From NCBI GenBank assembly GCA_003054665.1, contig QAYY01000014.1:93152-157151 (forward strand): 64,000 nt of DNA, given 5' to 3'. Origin of the DNA: Opitutaceae bacterium EW11 (GTDB lineage: Bacteria; Verrucomicrobiota; Verrucomicrobiia; Opitutales; Opitutaceae). Position numbers and translations under genes: made by a program. This document shows, one piece after another, positions 1 through 9,704 of the stretch; the first letter of the stretch is position 1; each line of letters starts with the position of its first letter. Below the pieces are notes generated by a model. The model was not told the origin of the DNA, did not search any database, and saw nothing but the letters and a program-made list of their open reading frames with translations.

Positions 1-296
1 ATCGGTACGCCTGAAATGTGGTACGCAACCCAAGCAGGGTTTTTGAAGGTCTCGTCGTAAGCGCTCTCGTAGCCAACGCTCACAAGTACTGTCCAGGAGT
101 TAGGATACCCGTTGGCGACCGGCGCATCAGCGAAAACATATTGCGCCGAACCGACAGTGGCACTTCCGGGGAGACTCCTAAGTGTTTGCCTCGTCTGGTC
201 CTGTGGCGCGACTGGACGAGAAACGCAGCTGCTGAGCGCAAGCGCACCTAGCACCGCAACGACTGGCAGTAGAGGAAACAGAACCCTTTTCGCCAT
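1..296 (-). CDS. Lipoprotein nuclease, N-terminal part (runs off window)
   Basis: Reading the minus strand from an ATG at 296 gives 98 codons with no stop before the window edge, so the 3' part lies outside. The first 24 residues form a lipoprotein signal: basic start (MAKR), hydrophobic core and a lipobox LSSC with Cys24 as the expected acylated residue, so the protein should be exported and membrane-anchored. From about residue 60 the sequence (NGYPNSW, then NPAWVAYHISG) resembles the N-terminal part of DNA/RNA non-specific endonucleases of the NUC family. The DRGH-type catalytic motif of that family would lie beyond the window, so the nuclease call is inference. Confidence 0.6.
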   Translation of the reverse strand, partial: MAKRVLFPLLPVVAVLGALALSSCVSRPVAPQDQTRQTLRSLPGSATVGSAQYVFADAPVANGYPNSWTVLVSVGYESAYDETFKNPAWVAYHISGVP

Positions 297-548
297 GTTC
301 ATCTGTTCCTACATACGAAAACCGGGTTCGATGTGACGAGCCAGCGGAAACGTCCGAACCTCATCCCGATTCCAACATGCGTGGCGCTCATGAGCGATTA
401 CGTCGATCGTGGTTCGCAGACTTTCTGCCGAAGAGACTCAGAAAACCTGACTCGACGAAGCCATGCCCTGTTCGTTGAGGGCTCTGCAGGCTTCGGATGC
501 TAAGAAAATATTCATTGACCCTGTTCTATTGTCTCAATCCTAGAGTAC

Positions 549-1169
549 ATGCCGGTGCGTCGCCTTATTGCGCCCAATTTTGAGAAACGAGTTATCATCC
601 CGTCGGAGGGAGAGTCGCCCGTGGAATACCTCGAATACCCGGAGCTGCCTGCAAACGGCCCGGTATACGCGTCGAAACAGCACTTCGTTTCGTCACTGGC
701 GGACGGACAGGTGGTCGGGATTCGGCATCTGCGTCACTACGAGGTTTTCTTCAAGCTCTTCCAACGCCACTGCGAACGCCACGGCTTGAATCAGACGATC
801 ACTCGCCGGCAGGTAGCCCCGGACCTCTGGTTCCTGATCCCTCGCACGCAGTCCGGCAACAAGCCCGGCATCATGCTGCGCAGCGGATGGCGCCATCGTG
901 GCCGGTACAGGTTCCTCGCGGAAGCACTCCAGAGAGGTGAATCCGTGGAGCTCGAGAGTCCAGTGGAGGCGCGAAAGGTTCGGCGAGCGTGGATGTACTA
1001 TTTTCGCTCGGAATCACGCTCCGGCCGAGAGTGTGTGATCGAGCTTCGTCGCAAGAACACCTTCCAGCTCGCAGTTCGAACCGCGCTGCGCAAAGACGCT
1101 GCCATCCGTTCACGCCCCCATCCTCGCCGTGATCTTCCCCAAGGGGGCGGGCCCGTTGCTGCGTCTTAA
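549..1169 (+). CDS. Hypothetical protein
   Basis: A 206-residue open frame starting with ATG. I do not recognise the family. The first 150 residues have a balanced composition with plausible secondary structure (VEYLEYPELP, LRHYEVFFKLFQRHCERHG, APDLWFLIPR), whereas the last 40 are strongly Arg/Pro rich and may be read-through past a decayed end. No signal peptide or membrane segment is visible. It stands alone, 1.1 kb before the small basic protein and recombinase. It could be a real cargo gene or a degraded remnant. Confidence 0.45.
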   Translation: MPVRRLIAPNFEKRVIIPSEGESPVEYLEYPELPANGPVYASKQHFVSSLADGQVVGIRHLRHYEVFFKLFQRHCERHGLNQTITRRQVAPDLWFLIPRTQSGNKPGIMLRSGWRHRGRYRFLAEALQRGESVELESPVEARKVRRAWMYYFRSESRSGRECVIELRRKNTFQLAVRTALRKDAAIRSRPHPRRDLPQGGGPVAAS

Positions 1170-1965
1170 CGATCTGCCCAGTGCAGTGGGTAACACTGCT
1201 CCCTGAAATCGAAGAGCACTCACGTTCAGATGAGCGGGGGGCCGGCGGTGAACACCACGTACGGTGCTTCCCGCTGGACCATGGTCGCCGGTAGTAACGT
1301 GCAGGGACTGTACGTCGCGCAAAAAGTGGCTGGCCATCGGTGTTCTGATCGCAGAACGGGGGCGCAATATCTCCCGGATTTGTATGCAGATTCCAATGAC
1401 CAGGAATCGGAAACAGCTAAGCCTGGACGGCAGGTCAGAACGTCCGGTGCGGAGCACCTCTGCTGCCGGGGTAGCTGAAAGGCCCAGGCTGACGGGGAAG
1501 CGCGGGCGCTGCGAGCCCTAGGAGCTGCGGGGAACGTGCGAATGGTCGCACAAACGCGATCGCTGTGCCGCTGAGAAGCTCTAACTAAAGTGACCGCGAG
1601 CAGATACGGACTCGGCGATATTGGGCGATCGAAGGTCCCGGTGGTTTCACGAGGAAGTCGCTCGTTCTCAATGATGCGAAAGCGAAGCAACGTTCGAACA
1701 TGCGCAGCCCAACAGTGGAGAGGCATCCTTCTTGGAGGCGGTGGTTGTCGCGGAAGATCGCACAGCTCGACCAATCCCTCTAGTGCCAGCGTAAGCGCCA
1801 GCCTTACGCGTATTGTTAATGATCGCGTTCATTGCACGGATTCGGCCAGTTAAAAAAGCCTCCTTCTTTGTAAGCATCATAGCGTAGCAATGTTGCTCGT
1901 TAGCATTGCGCCTAGCTCCTTGGCTTGCGCCAGATAGAATCTCGTGCGTTTTTAGCTGCACTACC
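1170..1965. other. No gene recognised
   Basis: About 800 bases with only short open frames on both strands, none with recognisable motifs. It reads like decayed accessory DNA between the unknown gene at 549 and the small basic protein at 1966. I saw no clear repeat, RNA gene or terminator. Confidence 0.5.
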
Positions 1966-2247
1966 ATGAGCCACTCGATTGATCGGGGGAAAATTCTCGC
2001 ACGTTTGGCCAGTCAACCACCGGGGAAAAAGCTTTCACTGGCCGCTCAAACGGTGGCTGAACATCGGAGCCTCATCCGCCGTGCGATTCGGCGCGGACAC
2101 TCGCTGGACACCCTTGCCAAGGCACTTCAGTTGCCAAAAAGATCGCTCCAACGGCACTTGAATTTGGCCGGCCTGTTTTTCCGCAAACCTCGGAGAAATC
2201 GCGGGGTGGTCATTCGGCCGTACAAAATGCGGAAGAATAGCCGATAA
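1966..2247 (+). CDS. Small basic helix-turn-helix-like protein
   Basis: A 93-residue, strongly basic protein. The central part (LAAQTVAEHRSLIRRAIRRG, then LDTLAKALQLPKRSLQRHL) has the spacing of a helix-turn-helix in which 'TLAKALQLPKRSLQRHL' would be the DNA-contacting pair of helices. The Arg/Lys-rich tail would add non-specific DNA binding. ATG 1966 is chosen because the open frame further upstream is composed unlike a protein. It lies 53 bp before the tyrosine recombinase and in the same direction, so it may be a directionality or regulatory factor for it. That role is inferred from position only. Confidence 0.55.
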   Translation: MSHSIDRGKILARLASQPPGKKLSLAAQTVAEHRSLIRRAIRRGHSLDTLAKALQLPKRSLQRHLNLAGLFFRKPRRNRGVVIRPYKMRKNSR

Positions 2248-2300
2248 ATTCGAGGAAGTTTCTGGGGAAACCGGCCTGCGTTCCGTTTACGCCTCATAAC

Positions 2301-3329
2301 ATGACTTATGCGGCCCTAAGCTTGCCGCGCGGATTTTCCCAAAATAGTGGGAGGACCGTGAAACCGGCCCTCGCCCCTCCCGCCTCTCCTCCCCCGGCCG
2401 CTTTAGGCCTCGACGCTCCCCTGCCCCCGGTCATCGCCCGCGCCGGTCCCAAAGCCCGGTCCCGCTTTGTCGAATTCTTTGCCGCCCATATCCGAAACCC
2501 GAATACGCGCGAAGCCTACGCCCGGGCTCTCGCCCGCTTTTTCCACTGGGCCGAAACCCGGGGCCTAAAACTTCGGCAGCTTAAGCCGGTCGTCATCGCC
2601 GCCTACGTGGAAGAACTGGGCCGCGAACTTTCGCCCCCCAGCGTCAAACAGCACCTCGCGGCCATTCGGGTCCTGTGCGACTTTTTTGTCCTAGGACAGG
2701 TCCTCCCCTGGAACCCCGCGGCCTCCGTTCGGGGCCCCAAGTACGTTGTGAAGCGCGGAAAAACGCCGGTTCTCACCCGCGCTGAGACTCGCAAGCTCCT
2801 CGATTCCATTCCCGTCGATACCGTGATCGGGCTTCGCGATCGCGCTTTGATCGGGGTTCTCCTCTTTGGCTTCGCGAGGATTTCGGCTGCTGTCGGAGCG
2901 CAGGTATGCGACTATCGACCCGAACGGCGTGTCGTCCGGCTTTTGGAAAAAGGCGGAAAACCCCGCGAGGTACCGGTCCACCGGGATTTGGCGGGGTATC
3001 TGGACCCGTACCTCGAGGCGGCGAAGCTCGTTGGGAGCTCCCCTCTTTTCCCGAGCGTGGCCGGGAAGACAGGGAAATTCACGGACCACGCCATGACCCG
3101 CGGCGACGCGCTTCGCATGGTCAAGCGACGCGCGAGCGCGGTCGGGCTCTCGCTGGAGATTTCCTGCCACTCCTTCCGCGGCACGGGGATCACCGCGTAC
3201 CTCGCGGCCGGCGGCACTATCGAAAGAGCCCAAGCCATGGCCGGGCACGAATCGCCGCAGACCACCAAGCTCTACGACCGCACGACGGACGAACTAACGC
3301 CGGAAGAATTGGAGCGGGTTCACTTCTGA
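2301..3329 (+). CDS. Tyrosine recombinase / integrase
   Basis: A 342-residue site-specific recombinase of the phage-integrase/XerCD superfamily, which cuts and rejoins DNA through a tyrosine intermediate. After a Pro/Ala-rich N-terminus (about 1-50), residues 55-145 form the SAM-like core-binding domain (NPNTREAYARALARFFHWAE). Residues 155-340 are the catalytic domain with Arg193 (FARISAA), Lys220 (EKGGKPREV), the HSFR box (His290, Arg293), His316 (AGHESPQTT) and the nucleophile Tyr325 (KLYDR). All catalytic residues appear present, so it could be active. The gene converges on luxR at 3366, leaving 36 bp. No attachment site or adjacent tRNA could be identified, so which element it mobilises is unknown. 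Confidence 0.9.
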   Translation: MTYAALSLPRGFSQNSGRTVKPALAPPASPPPAALGLDAPLPPVIARAGPKARSRFVEFFAAHIRNPNTREAYARALARFFHWAETRGLKLRQLKPVVIAAYVEELGRELSPPSVKQHLAAIRVLCDFFVLGQVLPWNPAASVRGPKYVVKRGKTPVLTRAETRKLLDSIPVDTVIGLRDRALIGVLLFGFARISAAVGAQVCDYRPERRVVRLLEKGGKPREVPVHRDLAGYLDPYLEAAKLVGSSPLFPSVAGKTGKFTDHAMTRGDALRMVKRRASAVGLSLEISCHSFRGTGITAYLAAGGTIERAQAMAGHESPQTTKLYDRTTDELTPEELERVHF

Positions 3330-3365
3330 GCGCGATCGCCAGCAACACTCCCACCAGAAGGTGCC

Positions 3366-4019
3366 CTACGCTGCGTCCGAAGGCCTCAGAATTGCGACCA
3401 GCTGGGTCCGTGAGGAGACCGATAACTTGGAGTAGATCGCCCCGAGCTGGGACTTGACCGTGGTGACGCTTTTGCCGAGCGCGGCCGCGACCTCGCTGTT
3501 GCGGAGCCCCTCGGCTACAAGTTTCGCGACCCGCCGCTCTGCTAGGGTAAGAAGGGCCAGCTGCTCTTTGCGCCCCGCGCGTACGCTATCCTTCAGCGTG
3601 TCCTGAAAGAGAACGCAGAAGATAGCGCAGCGGCGATCTCGGGGACTGCGGTCCAGCGCTACCACGGCCGTAAGCCCCGGCTCGTCCGGATGTCGCAGCA
3701 AAATTCGCCCGCCGAAACTGGGCCGAGCCGCCTTAGTGCCGGGGCGGCGCACTCCCTCCCGGAGTCGCTCGCATGCGGAGATGATTTCCGGAGGAACGGC
3801 GGTCGCGTTTAGCCGAGCTTTCGTTACGGCGCGGCCCGTATTCCAACGGCTAAGGAGGTCGATGCCCTCCCGATTACAGAAGAGGACCCGGCCGTGCGCA
3901 TCCAGCGCAGCGCCTCCGATGGGCATCGAGTGGCAGAGCTGCTCCACCGCGAGCCTCCGCAGCCCATCGTCCGGGGGACGCCGCGTCGCGGCCGAAAAAC
4001 GATAGGTTCGGGGCTTCAT
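3366..4019 (-). CDS. LuxR-type regulator with PAS-like sensor
   Basis: A 217-residue transcription factor. Residues about 25-140 look like a degenerate PAS fold (MPIGGAALDAHGRVLFCNRE, later GLTAVVALDRS and FCVLFQD), so it may sense a small ligand or redox state. Residues 150-215 are a LuxR/GerE helix-turn-helix (LTLAERRVAKLVAEGLRNSE, VTTVKSQLGAIYSKLSVSSR). There is no receiver domain. It is transcribed away from the xre gene, and the 71-bp gap between their starts holds two inverted repeats, one only 6 bp from this ATG, which suggests autoregulation or cross-regulation. A shorter relative with the same layout lies at 9705-10217. Confidence 0.8.
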   Translation of the reverse strand: MKPRTYRFSAATRRPPDDGLRRLAVEQLCHSMPIGGAALDAHGRVLFCNREGIDLLSRWNTGRAVTKARLNATAVPPEIISACERLREGVRRPGTKAARPSFGGRILLRHPDEPGLTAVVALDRSPRDRRCAIFCVLFQDTLKDSVRAGRKEQLALLTLAERRVAKLVAEGLRNSEVAAALGKSVTTVKSQLGAIYSKLSVSSRTQLVAILRPSDAA

Positions 4020-4025
4020 GAAAGT

Positions 4026-4042
4026 GGTGTCAGTCTGACACC
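4026..4042. promoter_or_regulatory. Operator-like inverted repeat (TGTCA-N3-TGACA)
   Basis: A perfect inverted repeat, GGTGTCA-GTC-TGACACC, lies 6 bp upstream of the luxR-type start codon (4019). The core TGTCA-N3-TGACA recurs upstream of the tnsA-like gene at 10384-10396. The dyad spacing fits a dimeric helix-turn-helix regulator. Which of the two divergent regulators binds it cannot be told from sequence. Confidence 0.65.
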
Positions 4043-4069
4043 CTGGGAGCCTTAGGTTTCGCTAGGCTG

Positions 4070-4088
4070 GGGTGTCAACCAGACACCC
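4070..4088. promoter_or_regulatory. Second operator-like inverted repeat at xre start
   Basis: GGGTGTC-N5-GACACCC is a perfect dyad that ends 2 bp before the TTG start of the xre gene at 4091. It shares the GTGTC/GACAC half-site with the repeat at 4026-4042 but has a wider spacer. A protein bound here would cover the start region of xre, as expected for an autorepressor. Confidence 0.6.
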
Positions 4089-4090
4089 TT

Positions 4091-4360
4091 TTGAAACGAG
4101 CTGCACAACGAGGCCATAACATCCTGGGCCGGCGCATCCGGGAAGCGCGCCTGCACCACCGCGCGGGGATGACGCAGGCCGATCTCGCTGCTCGGCTCAC
4201 GGTGCGAGGGGTTGTGCTGGATCGGGCGTCGATTACCCGCGTTGAGAATGGGAAGCGCTACCTGCGCGACTACGAGATTCGCGCGATCGCCTCCGTGCTT
4301 CGGGTTTCGGTGGCGTGGCTCTTCCGAGAAACGACCGACCCCAAGCCCGTGCGGCGCTAG
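4091..4360 (+). CDS. XRE-family transcriptional regulator
   Basis: An 89-residue, single-domain XRE/Cro-type DNA-binding protein. The helix-turn-helix covers about residues 12-75: LGRRIREARLHH, then MTQADLAARL with the recognition segment DRASITRVENGKRYLRD, then IRAIASVLRVSVAWLF. The start is TTG 4091: homology with the second copy (GTG start at 20660) begins at this codon, and no better upstream start exists. Inverted repeats at 4026 and 4070 flank the promoter. The gene is followed by two coupled unknown genes (4423, 4773), so it probably controls them as well as itself. That role is inferred from the arrangement. Confidence 0.85.
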   Translation: MKRAAQRGHNILGRRIREARLHHRAGMTQADLAARLTVRGVVLDRASITRVENGKRYLRDYEIRAIASVLRVSVAWLFRETTDPKPVRR

Positions 4361-4603
4361 GCTCGGCGATTTCCCACCTTTGGCGGATTCCCGGGGAGCG
4401 CGGGTCTGGTATCGTGGGATCGATGAGCCAAAGCTCCTCGAATCCACCGCCTAACGACGCCACCTCGCCAGCTGCCCGACTGGAGCAGCACTTACGGTCA
4501 AAGTCGTGCATCGCGTACGAAGAGAACCTGAAGGATCGTGAGTATCCCTTCGTGACCTGCTCCATTTATGGAGCGCCGAAGACGAACGAACTCTTTGTTC
4601 GCC
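4092..4603 (+). repeat. Direct repeat, copy 1 (xre segment)
   Basis: This segment recurs in the same orientation at 20661-21171. Homology begins at the xre start codon (TGAAACGAGCTGCACAACGA) and stops sharply at CTCTTTGTTCGCC inside the following gene. By eye the copies agree at most positions over about 510 bp with scattered substitutions, so the duplication is old. The full-length downstream genes exist only beside this copy. Confidence 0.85.
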
Positions 4604-4776
4604 TTACGAATGGGCAGATTAGTTTCGTCGACGTGACGCAGTCCCCACTCCTCTACCCCGCCATGGCCGACAGGATTTTCGGCATGGACGTCGCCGATTC
4701 CCAGGTCGCGTTTGGACTTGCGGAGAAGCTTTGGGAAAAACACCGCGATGAGTTGCTTGGGGCCCCGCAGCCATGA
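4423..4776 (+). CDS. Hypothetical protein, coupled to xre
   Basis: A 117-residue soluble protein of unknown family. ATG 4423 is favoured because the duplicated copy keeps an ATG at the matching place (20991) and the coding match between copies continues from there. Residues about 20-60 (LEQHLRSKSCIAYEENLKDR, FVTCSIYGAPKTNELFVRL) and the C-terminal helix VAFGLAEKLWEKHRDELL look like a small alpha/beta fold. Its stop overlaps the next start (ATGA at 4773-4776), so the two are co-translated. It lies 62 bp behind xre, probably in one operon. Function is unknown. Confidence 0.7.
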   Translation: MSQSSSNPPPNDATSPAARLEQHLRSKSCIAYEENLKDREYPFVTCSIYGAPKTNELFVRLTNGQISFVDVTQSPLLYPAMADRIFGMDVADSQVAFGLAEKLWEKHRDELLGAPQP

Positions 4777-5180
4777 GGCGAACGCGAACTGATAAGCGGC
4801 AGCTCCAGGAAAGCTGCGCGTGGCTCCGAGTGCACTGGAACCCCACGAACTTGGACGTCCCGGAGCATCTCCGTGAGCAATGGATGTACGAAGCCGACGG
4901 CGACCACGCGAACCCCGAAGGTTTTCAGCTAGCCGTGTTCACGTTCGGGTTCATGCAGCACGACGTAGTCTCAAACCAGGTTCCTGCGGGCGAAAAACGC
5001 TCCTACTCCGGGAATCGCCTGCTAGCGCTCTTCTCACGCTGGCAGCTCAAGCTCGCTTTGGCGGAGGTTCACTCGAGGACACACCTGCGTACTAAACCTC
5101 TCCCGCTATTTGATTTTGCGGACGATGAGCAGGTCGAAGTTTGGCCCGAAGGCGACCCTGCAACGGACCCATGCGGTTAG
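4773..5180 (+). CDS. Hypothetical protein, translationally coupled
   Basis: A 135-residue protein that starts in a 4-bp ATGA overlap with the preceding gene, a strong sign of translational coupling. I do not recognise it. It begins with a basic stretch (MRRTRTDKRQ) and is rich in aromatic residues (FQLAVFTFGFMQHD, LLALFSRWQLKLALAEVH), ending in an acidic tail (FDFADDEQVEVWPEGDPATD). No export signal is visible. With xre and the 117-residue gene it forms a three-gene cassette; only the front of this cassette is duplicated at 20661. A regulator followed by two small overlapping genes could be a toxin-antitoxin-like or defence module, but nothing in the sequence proves it. Confidence 0.65.
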   Translation: MRRTRTDKRQLQESCAWLRVHWNPTNLDVPEHLREQWMYEADGDHANPEGFQLAVFTFGFMQHDVVSNQVPAGEKRSYSGNRLLALFSRWQLKLALAEVHSRTHLRTKPLPLFDFADDEQVEVWPEGDPATDPCG

Positions 5181-5244
5181 CCACAGAGCGCCCCAACAGA
5201 TGAGGCTGCCTAGACGAGGCTCAACCGTCGTACTCCGAAAGGTC

Positions 5245-5272
5245 GTGCAGAAGTCGCCCGCAGCTTCTGCAC
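5245..5272. terminator. Stem-loop downstream of the xre cassette
   Basis: GTGCAGAAG and CTTCTGCAC form a perfect 9-bp stem with a 10-base loop, 65 bp after the stop at 5180. There is no T-run after it, so it could be an mRNA 3' structure rather than a classic intrinsic terminator. Confidence 0.4.
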
Positions 5273-5453
5273 GGCTGTGAGTTGGATATGAAGTCGAGGG
5301 GATTCTCGCGGCATCCATCCGGGTCGGCGTCCCCCTCGTCGTCTGGCGGCAGCGGAAAAACGACGTCCAATGCCCAGGGGTTTTCGTTTCCTCCAAAATC
5401 GTCCGCGTAGACCCGGGCCGCATCGTTACGGAGAATTCTATCTATACGATCAA

Positions 5454-6173
5454 ATGAAGATCCTTGCGATTGGAGATATTCACCAGGCTCCGAACCTCGA
5501 CGAAATTGAAGCGACGATCACCCAGGTCGCGCCTGACCAGACTGTGTTCCTGGGGGACTATTTCGATCAGTGGTTTGATACGCCGAACGACGCTGCCCGC
5601 ACGGCTAAATGGCTTAAGTGGAGCCTGGATCAGCCGAACCGTGTTCACCTTTGGGGGAATCACGACTTGCCATACGCCCTCCTCGGACGTTGCCCGGGCT
5701 GGACTCAGGAAAAACAGGCTGCCGTACAAGAGGTCATTCCAACCGACGGATGGGGCCGGCTAAGGCTTTGGCATTTTCTTGAAGGGTGGCTCTTCACCCA
5801 CGCAGGTCTGAGCAAATCGGTGTGCCCTCGGATTGCGCGCCCGAGTAGCCTAGTGCCGATGCTTCGGCGAGAAGAAGAGCTCGCCTGGAAACAGCTCAAA
5901 AGGGGCGAGTCGCACTGGATTTGGAGCGCGAGCGCGATCCGCAGTGGCAACGCCAAGGTGGGCGGTATCCTATGGTGTGATTTGGCCGAATTTACGTCGC
6001 TGAATGGGATCAACCAAGTGTTTGGGCACACCCCATTACGCACGCTGGCCCGCATGCCTGGACCCAAGTGCGTGAATTGGTGCATCGACGTGGCGACTCG
6101 CGAAGGGGTTTCTGAGGCTCTAGTCATTGATGGTAACGAAGGCTTCCCTGTGCGAATCGGGCAGCGTGACTGA
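5454..6173 (+). CDS. Calcineurin-like metallophosphoesterase
   Basis: A 239-residue enzyme of the metallophosphoesterase (MPP) superfamily, which uses two metal ions to hydrolyse phospho-mono- or diesters. The signature blocks are in order: GDIH (about residue 7), LGDYFDQWFD (about 35-44), GNHD (about 72-75) and GHTPLRT near residue 198, which supply the metal-binding Asp, Asn and His residues. ATG 5454 is chosen because the family's first beta strand (KILAIGDIH) starts right after it. No export signal is seen, so it should be cytoplasmic. It is alone, 273 bp after the xre cassette. The substrate cannot be read from sequence. Confidence 0.85.
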   Translation: MKILAIGDIHQAPNLDEIEATITQVAPDQTVFLGDYFDQWFDTPNDAARTAKWLKWSLDQPNRVHLWGNHDLPYALLGRCPGWTQEKQAAVQEVIPTDGWGRLRLWHFLEGWLFTHAGLSKSVCPRIARPSSLVPMLRREEELAWKQLKRGESHWIWSASAIRSGNAKVGGILWCDLAEFTSLNGINQVFGHTPLRTLARMPGPKCVNWCIDVATREGVSEALVIDGNEGFPVRIGQRD

Positions 6174-7648
<1,475 letters not shown>

Positions 7649-8787
7649 CACATAGCGGCGTGCGCCGTTCTCGTTTGTCAGTGTAATCGACCTGGACGGT
7701 CGACAATGGATCGCTCCAATCCTGGATCCCGCGGCCAAACTCAACCGTAACTCGTCCCTCGGAAAGTCGTTGCGCATCCAGTAGTGGGAGATCCTGCTGC
7801 TGATCGTCGCGTTGCGAGCTGGTCTCACCGGAGTAATCGGCAAGGTCGCCAGCAGTGGATGGGTCTCACCTTCCGCCACCGTCGCGCTGCTCGGTCTTCG
7901 TGAAGAGCGTTTAGCCATCACGGTTCCCTCCGCAATTGAGAGAAAATCGAACCCATTTGAGGGGACTGTCGGCTAGCACACTTACGTAAATCGTTGCCAA
8001 TAGTCATCACAGGCACCTTAGCGTGCATTAAACTCCGTTTAGCCCAGTGACCCCAGCTAGGGCAAGTTGGTCGAATCGCGCACGACGTTCGCACTCTCGG
8101 TGTCGTCGACTCGCTGCACGGATATTTCCAGCTCCGATGATTGGCCGTGGAGACTGGGAGGAAGCAGCCCCGGGACCGGCTCGATTCTCCACTCCAGGTA
8201 AGGGGCAGCGGTAGCGGAACGGGGTTGCTCCTGGACACCCGCTAAAGTGACGAGATGCAGGCGTCGTCGGCCCGCTCCGACAAATTGCGGCTCTCAAACA
8301 TCACGGTAAGGATGGCCGAAGCGCCGGGTGCAAGTTACTCGTCCGCCTCCTTCGATGTGGCGCAGCCGCAATCCGCGTTTATCTTTAGCAGGGTACCACA
8401 GACGAGCGGCTGGAGTGCTCAGTCGAATCTCGCGCCGGAGCACCTCGTGGTGGGCGATTCCGTACGCCAATCGTTGGCGTAGTCGACAGCCGGATACATT
8501 CGCGACCAATAGCGCTGTCAAATTCTTTGTAGCGACGACCGACGCTCATTTTCGGCTCATCAGCGTGGGAGAGACACGACCTGTGAACTCACCATTGTGG
8601 TTCTCGTCGCACGAACTTCCCCGACGGGTGACTTCCGCGCTCCCGAAGAACGCGTTCAGGATGATGCGTCCCTTGCGATCGCCGACCGGACCCTGCAGGA
8701 AACGGCAGATCCGCGCATGACGGCCTTGAGTCTTGGGAAAAGGAATGGTTCTTTCGAAAGAACCCACGTTGCGCCTCGAACACGCGA
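7649..8787. other. No gene recognised
   Basis: More than 1.1 kb with only short, compositionally poor open frames. The first part probably includes the right end of the IS110-type element. I translated the most plausible stretches on both strands and recognised nothing. Confidence 0.45.
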
Positions 8788-8809
8788 GGGGTTTCGAATA
8801 CCCCTTTTT
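8788..8809 (+). terminator. Candidate intrinsic terminator
   Basis: GGGGT-TTCGAAT-ACCCC followed by TTTTT: a 5-bp GC-rich stem with a 7-base loop and a T-run, 42 bp before the gene at 8851. It would stop transcription coming from the left. The stem is short, so strength is uncertain. Confidence 0.45.
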
Positions 8810-8819
8810 CAACCTTGCT

Positions 8820-8853
8820 CATGGGTTCAAACAGATGCATTCATGAACCCATG
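8820..8853. promoter_or_regulatory. Inverted repeat spanning a start codon
   Basis: CATGGGTTCA and TGAACCCATG are perfect 10-base arms separated by 14 bases; the right arm covers the ATG of the gene at 8851. It could be an operator for autorepression or an RNA hairpin hiding the start codon. Confidence 0.5.
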
Positions 8854-9342
8854 CCACGCAAACGCGCTGACTCGCGATCCGAGGTCGTAGAGCAAATCCG
8901 GGCCAATATCGCCCGTAAGGAGCAAGAGAAGGCTTCCCTATTGCGGAAGACCGAGCAGTGCGATCAAGAGCTTTCCGCCCTACAGGGAGCATTGCACGTC
9001 GTGCTGCGCATGGCTTGGGGGCAGCCAGAGGGTAAAGCTCAACCCGCAGAATCCGCGCAGCCAAGCCCCGGGCGCGAGGACGCAACGGAGTCCATGCAGG
9101 CGGCCATTCGACGCGTTGCGCTCGCGCAAGAAGGTCGGTACACGCCGAGATCCATCGCCGATATTATTCACCGGGAGTACCCACAGGTGGCGGCGCGCAT
9201 GCCAAAAAACTACGTCGCCAGCACGCTGTGGAAAATGGCCCACCGCCGTTCACCGAAGATAATCATCGTGAAGTCCGACGGCATCGGCACCTCCAACGAG
9301 TACGAGAATCCGAAAGTCGGCCAGGCGTCTGCGGCCGCTTGA
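8851..9342 (+). CDS. Hypothetical coiled-coil/DNA-binding-like protein
   Basis: A 163-residue protein. Residues about 8-48 form a heptad-rich helix (EQIRANIARKEQEKASLLRK, CDQELSALQGALHVV) typical of a coiled coil, so it probably oligomerises. After a Pro/Gln-rich linker, residues 80-135 (AAIRRVALAQEGRYTPRSIA, DIIHREYPQVAARMPKNYVA, STLWKMAHRR) have the pattern of a winged-helix or HTH domain. I do not know a named family. ATG 8851 is preferred over an upstream alternative because the basic start MPRKRADSRSE looks natural and the palindrome at 8820-8853 covers it. A stem-loop at 9378 follows the gene. Confidence 0.65.
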   Translation: MPRKRADSRSEVVEQIRANIARKEQEKASLLRKTEQCDQELSALQGALHVVLRMAWGQPEGKAQPAESAQPSPGREDATESMQAAIRRVALAQEGRYTPRSIADIIHREYPQVAARMPKNYVASTLWKMAHRRSPKIIIVKSDGIGTSNEYENPKVGQASAAA

Positions 9343-9679
9343 AACCCGCGCACCACCTATGAACGATCAAATAAGAAGGCCGGCCAAGTGATTTTCCCAC
9401 GAGGCCGGCCAAAATTCTGAACGCTCCGAAAGACGTTTTCACGAATCCCAAGCGACAGACAACAACGCAGGGATTAGTGTTCTGACGTCCAAGGTCAAGC
9501 GTTATGTCGCGCTTTGCCGCGCCCGTGTAGCGCGGATAGTGGTTTGACGCCACCGCCCGGCACCGCACGCGAAATCGCATCGGTCCAACTCGATGCTGCT
9601 GGAACGATACCGTCCTGAGCAAGGCATACATCTGCCTCAATAGGCGGGAGGCTACTGTCTGACTTGCCGTCAATCCTCA
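9343..9679. other. Non-coding stretch
   Basis: No convincing gene. It holds the stem-loop at 9378-9410 and otherwise nothing I can name before the LuxR-type gene. Confidence 0.4.
9378..9414 (+). terminator. Stem-loop after the 8851 gene
   Basis: Two copies of the palindrome GGCCGGCC (9378-9385 and 9403-9410) can pair into an 8-bp GC stem with a 17-base loop, starting 36 bp after the stop at 9342. There is no strong T-run, so it is a weak terminator candidate. Confidence 0.4.
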
Positions 9680-9696
9680 GACGTCCGTGAGACGTC
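9680..9696. promoter_or_regulatory. GACGTC-N5-GACGTC repeat before luxR-type gene
   Basis: Two GACGTC palindromes separated by five bases end 8 bp before the ATG chosen at 9705. The position suits an operator, possibly autoregulatory. The motif differs from the TGTCA-N3-TGACA sites. Confidence 0.4.
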
Positions 9697-9704
9697 GAAC
9701 ACTA

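Noticed and set aside
7679..7783. A short plus-strand stretch (VIDLDGRQWIAPILDPAAKL) that looked protein-like
   Set aside because: Too short, no start or family match that I could name, and surrounded by non-coding sequence.
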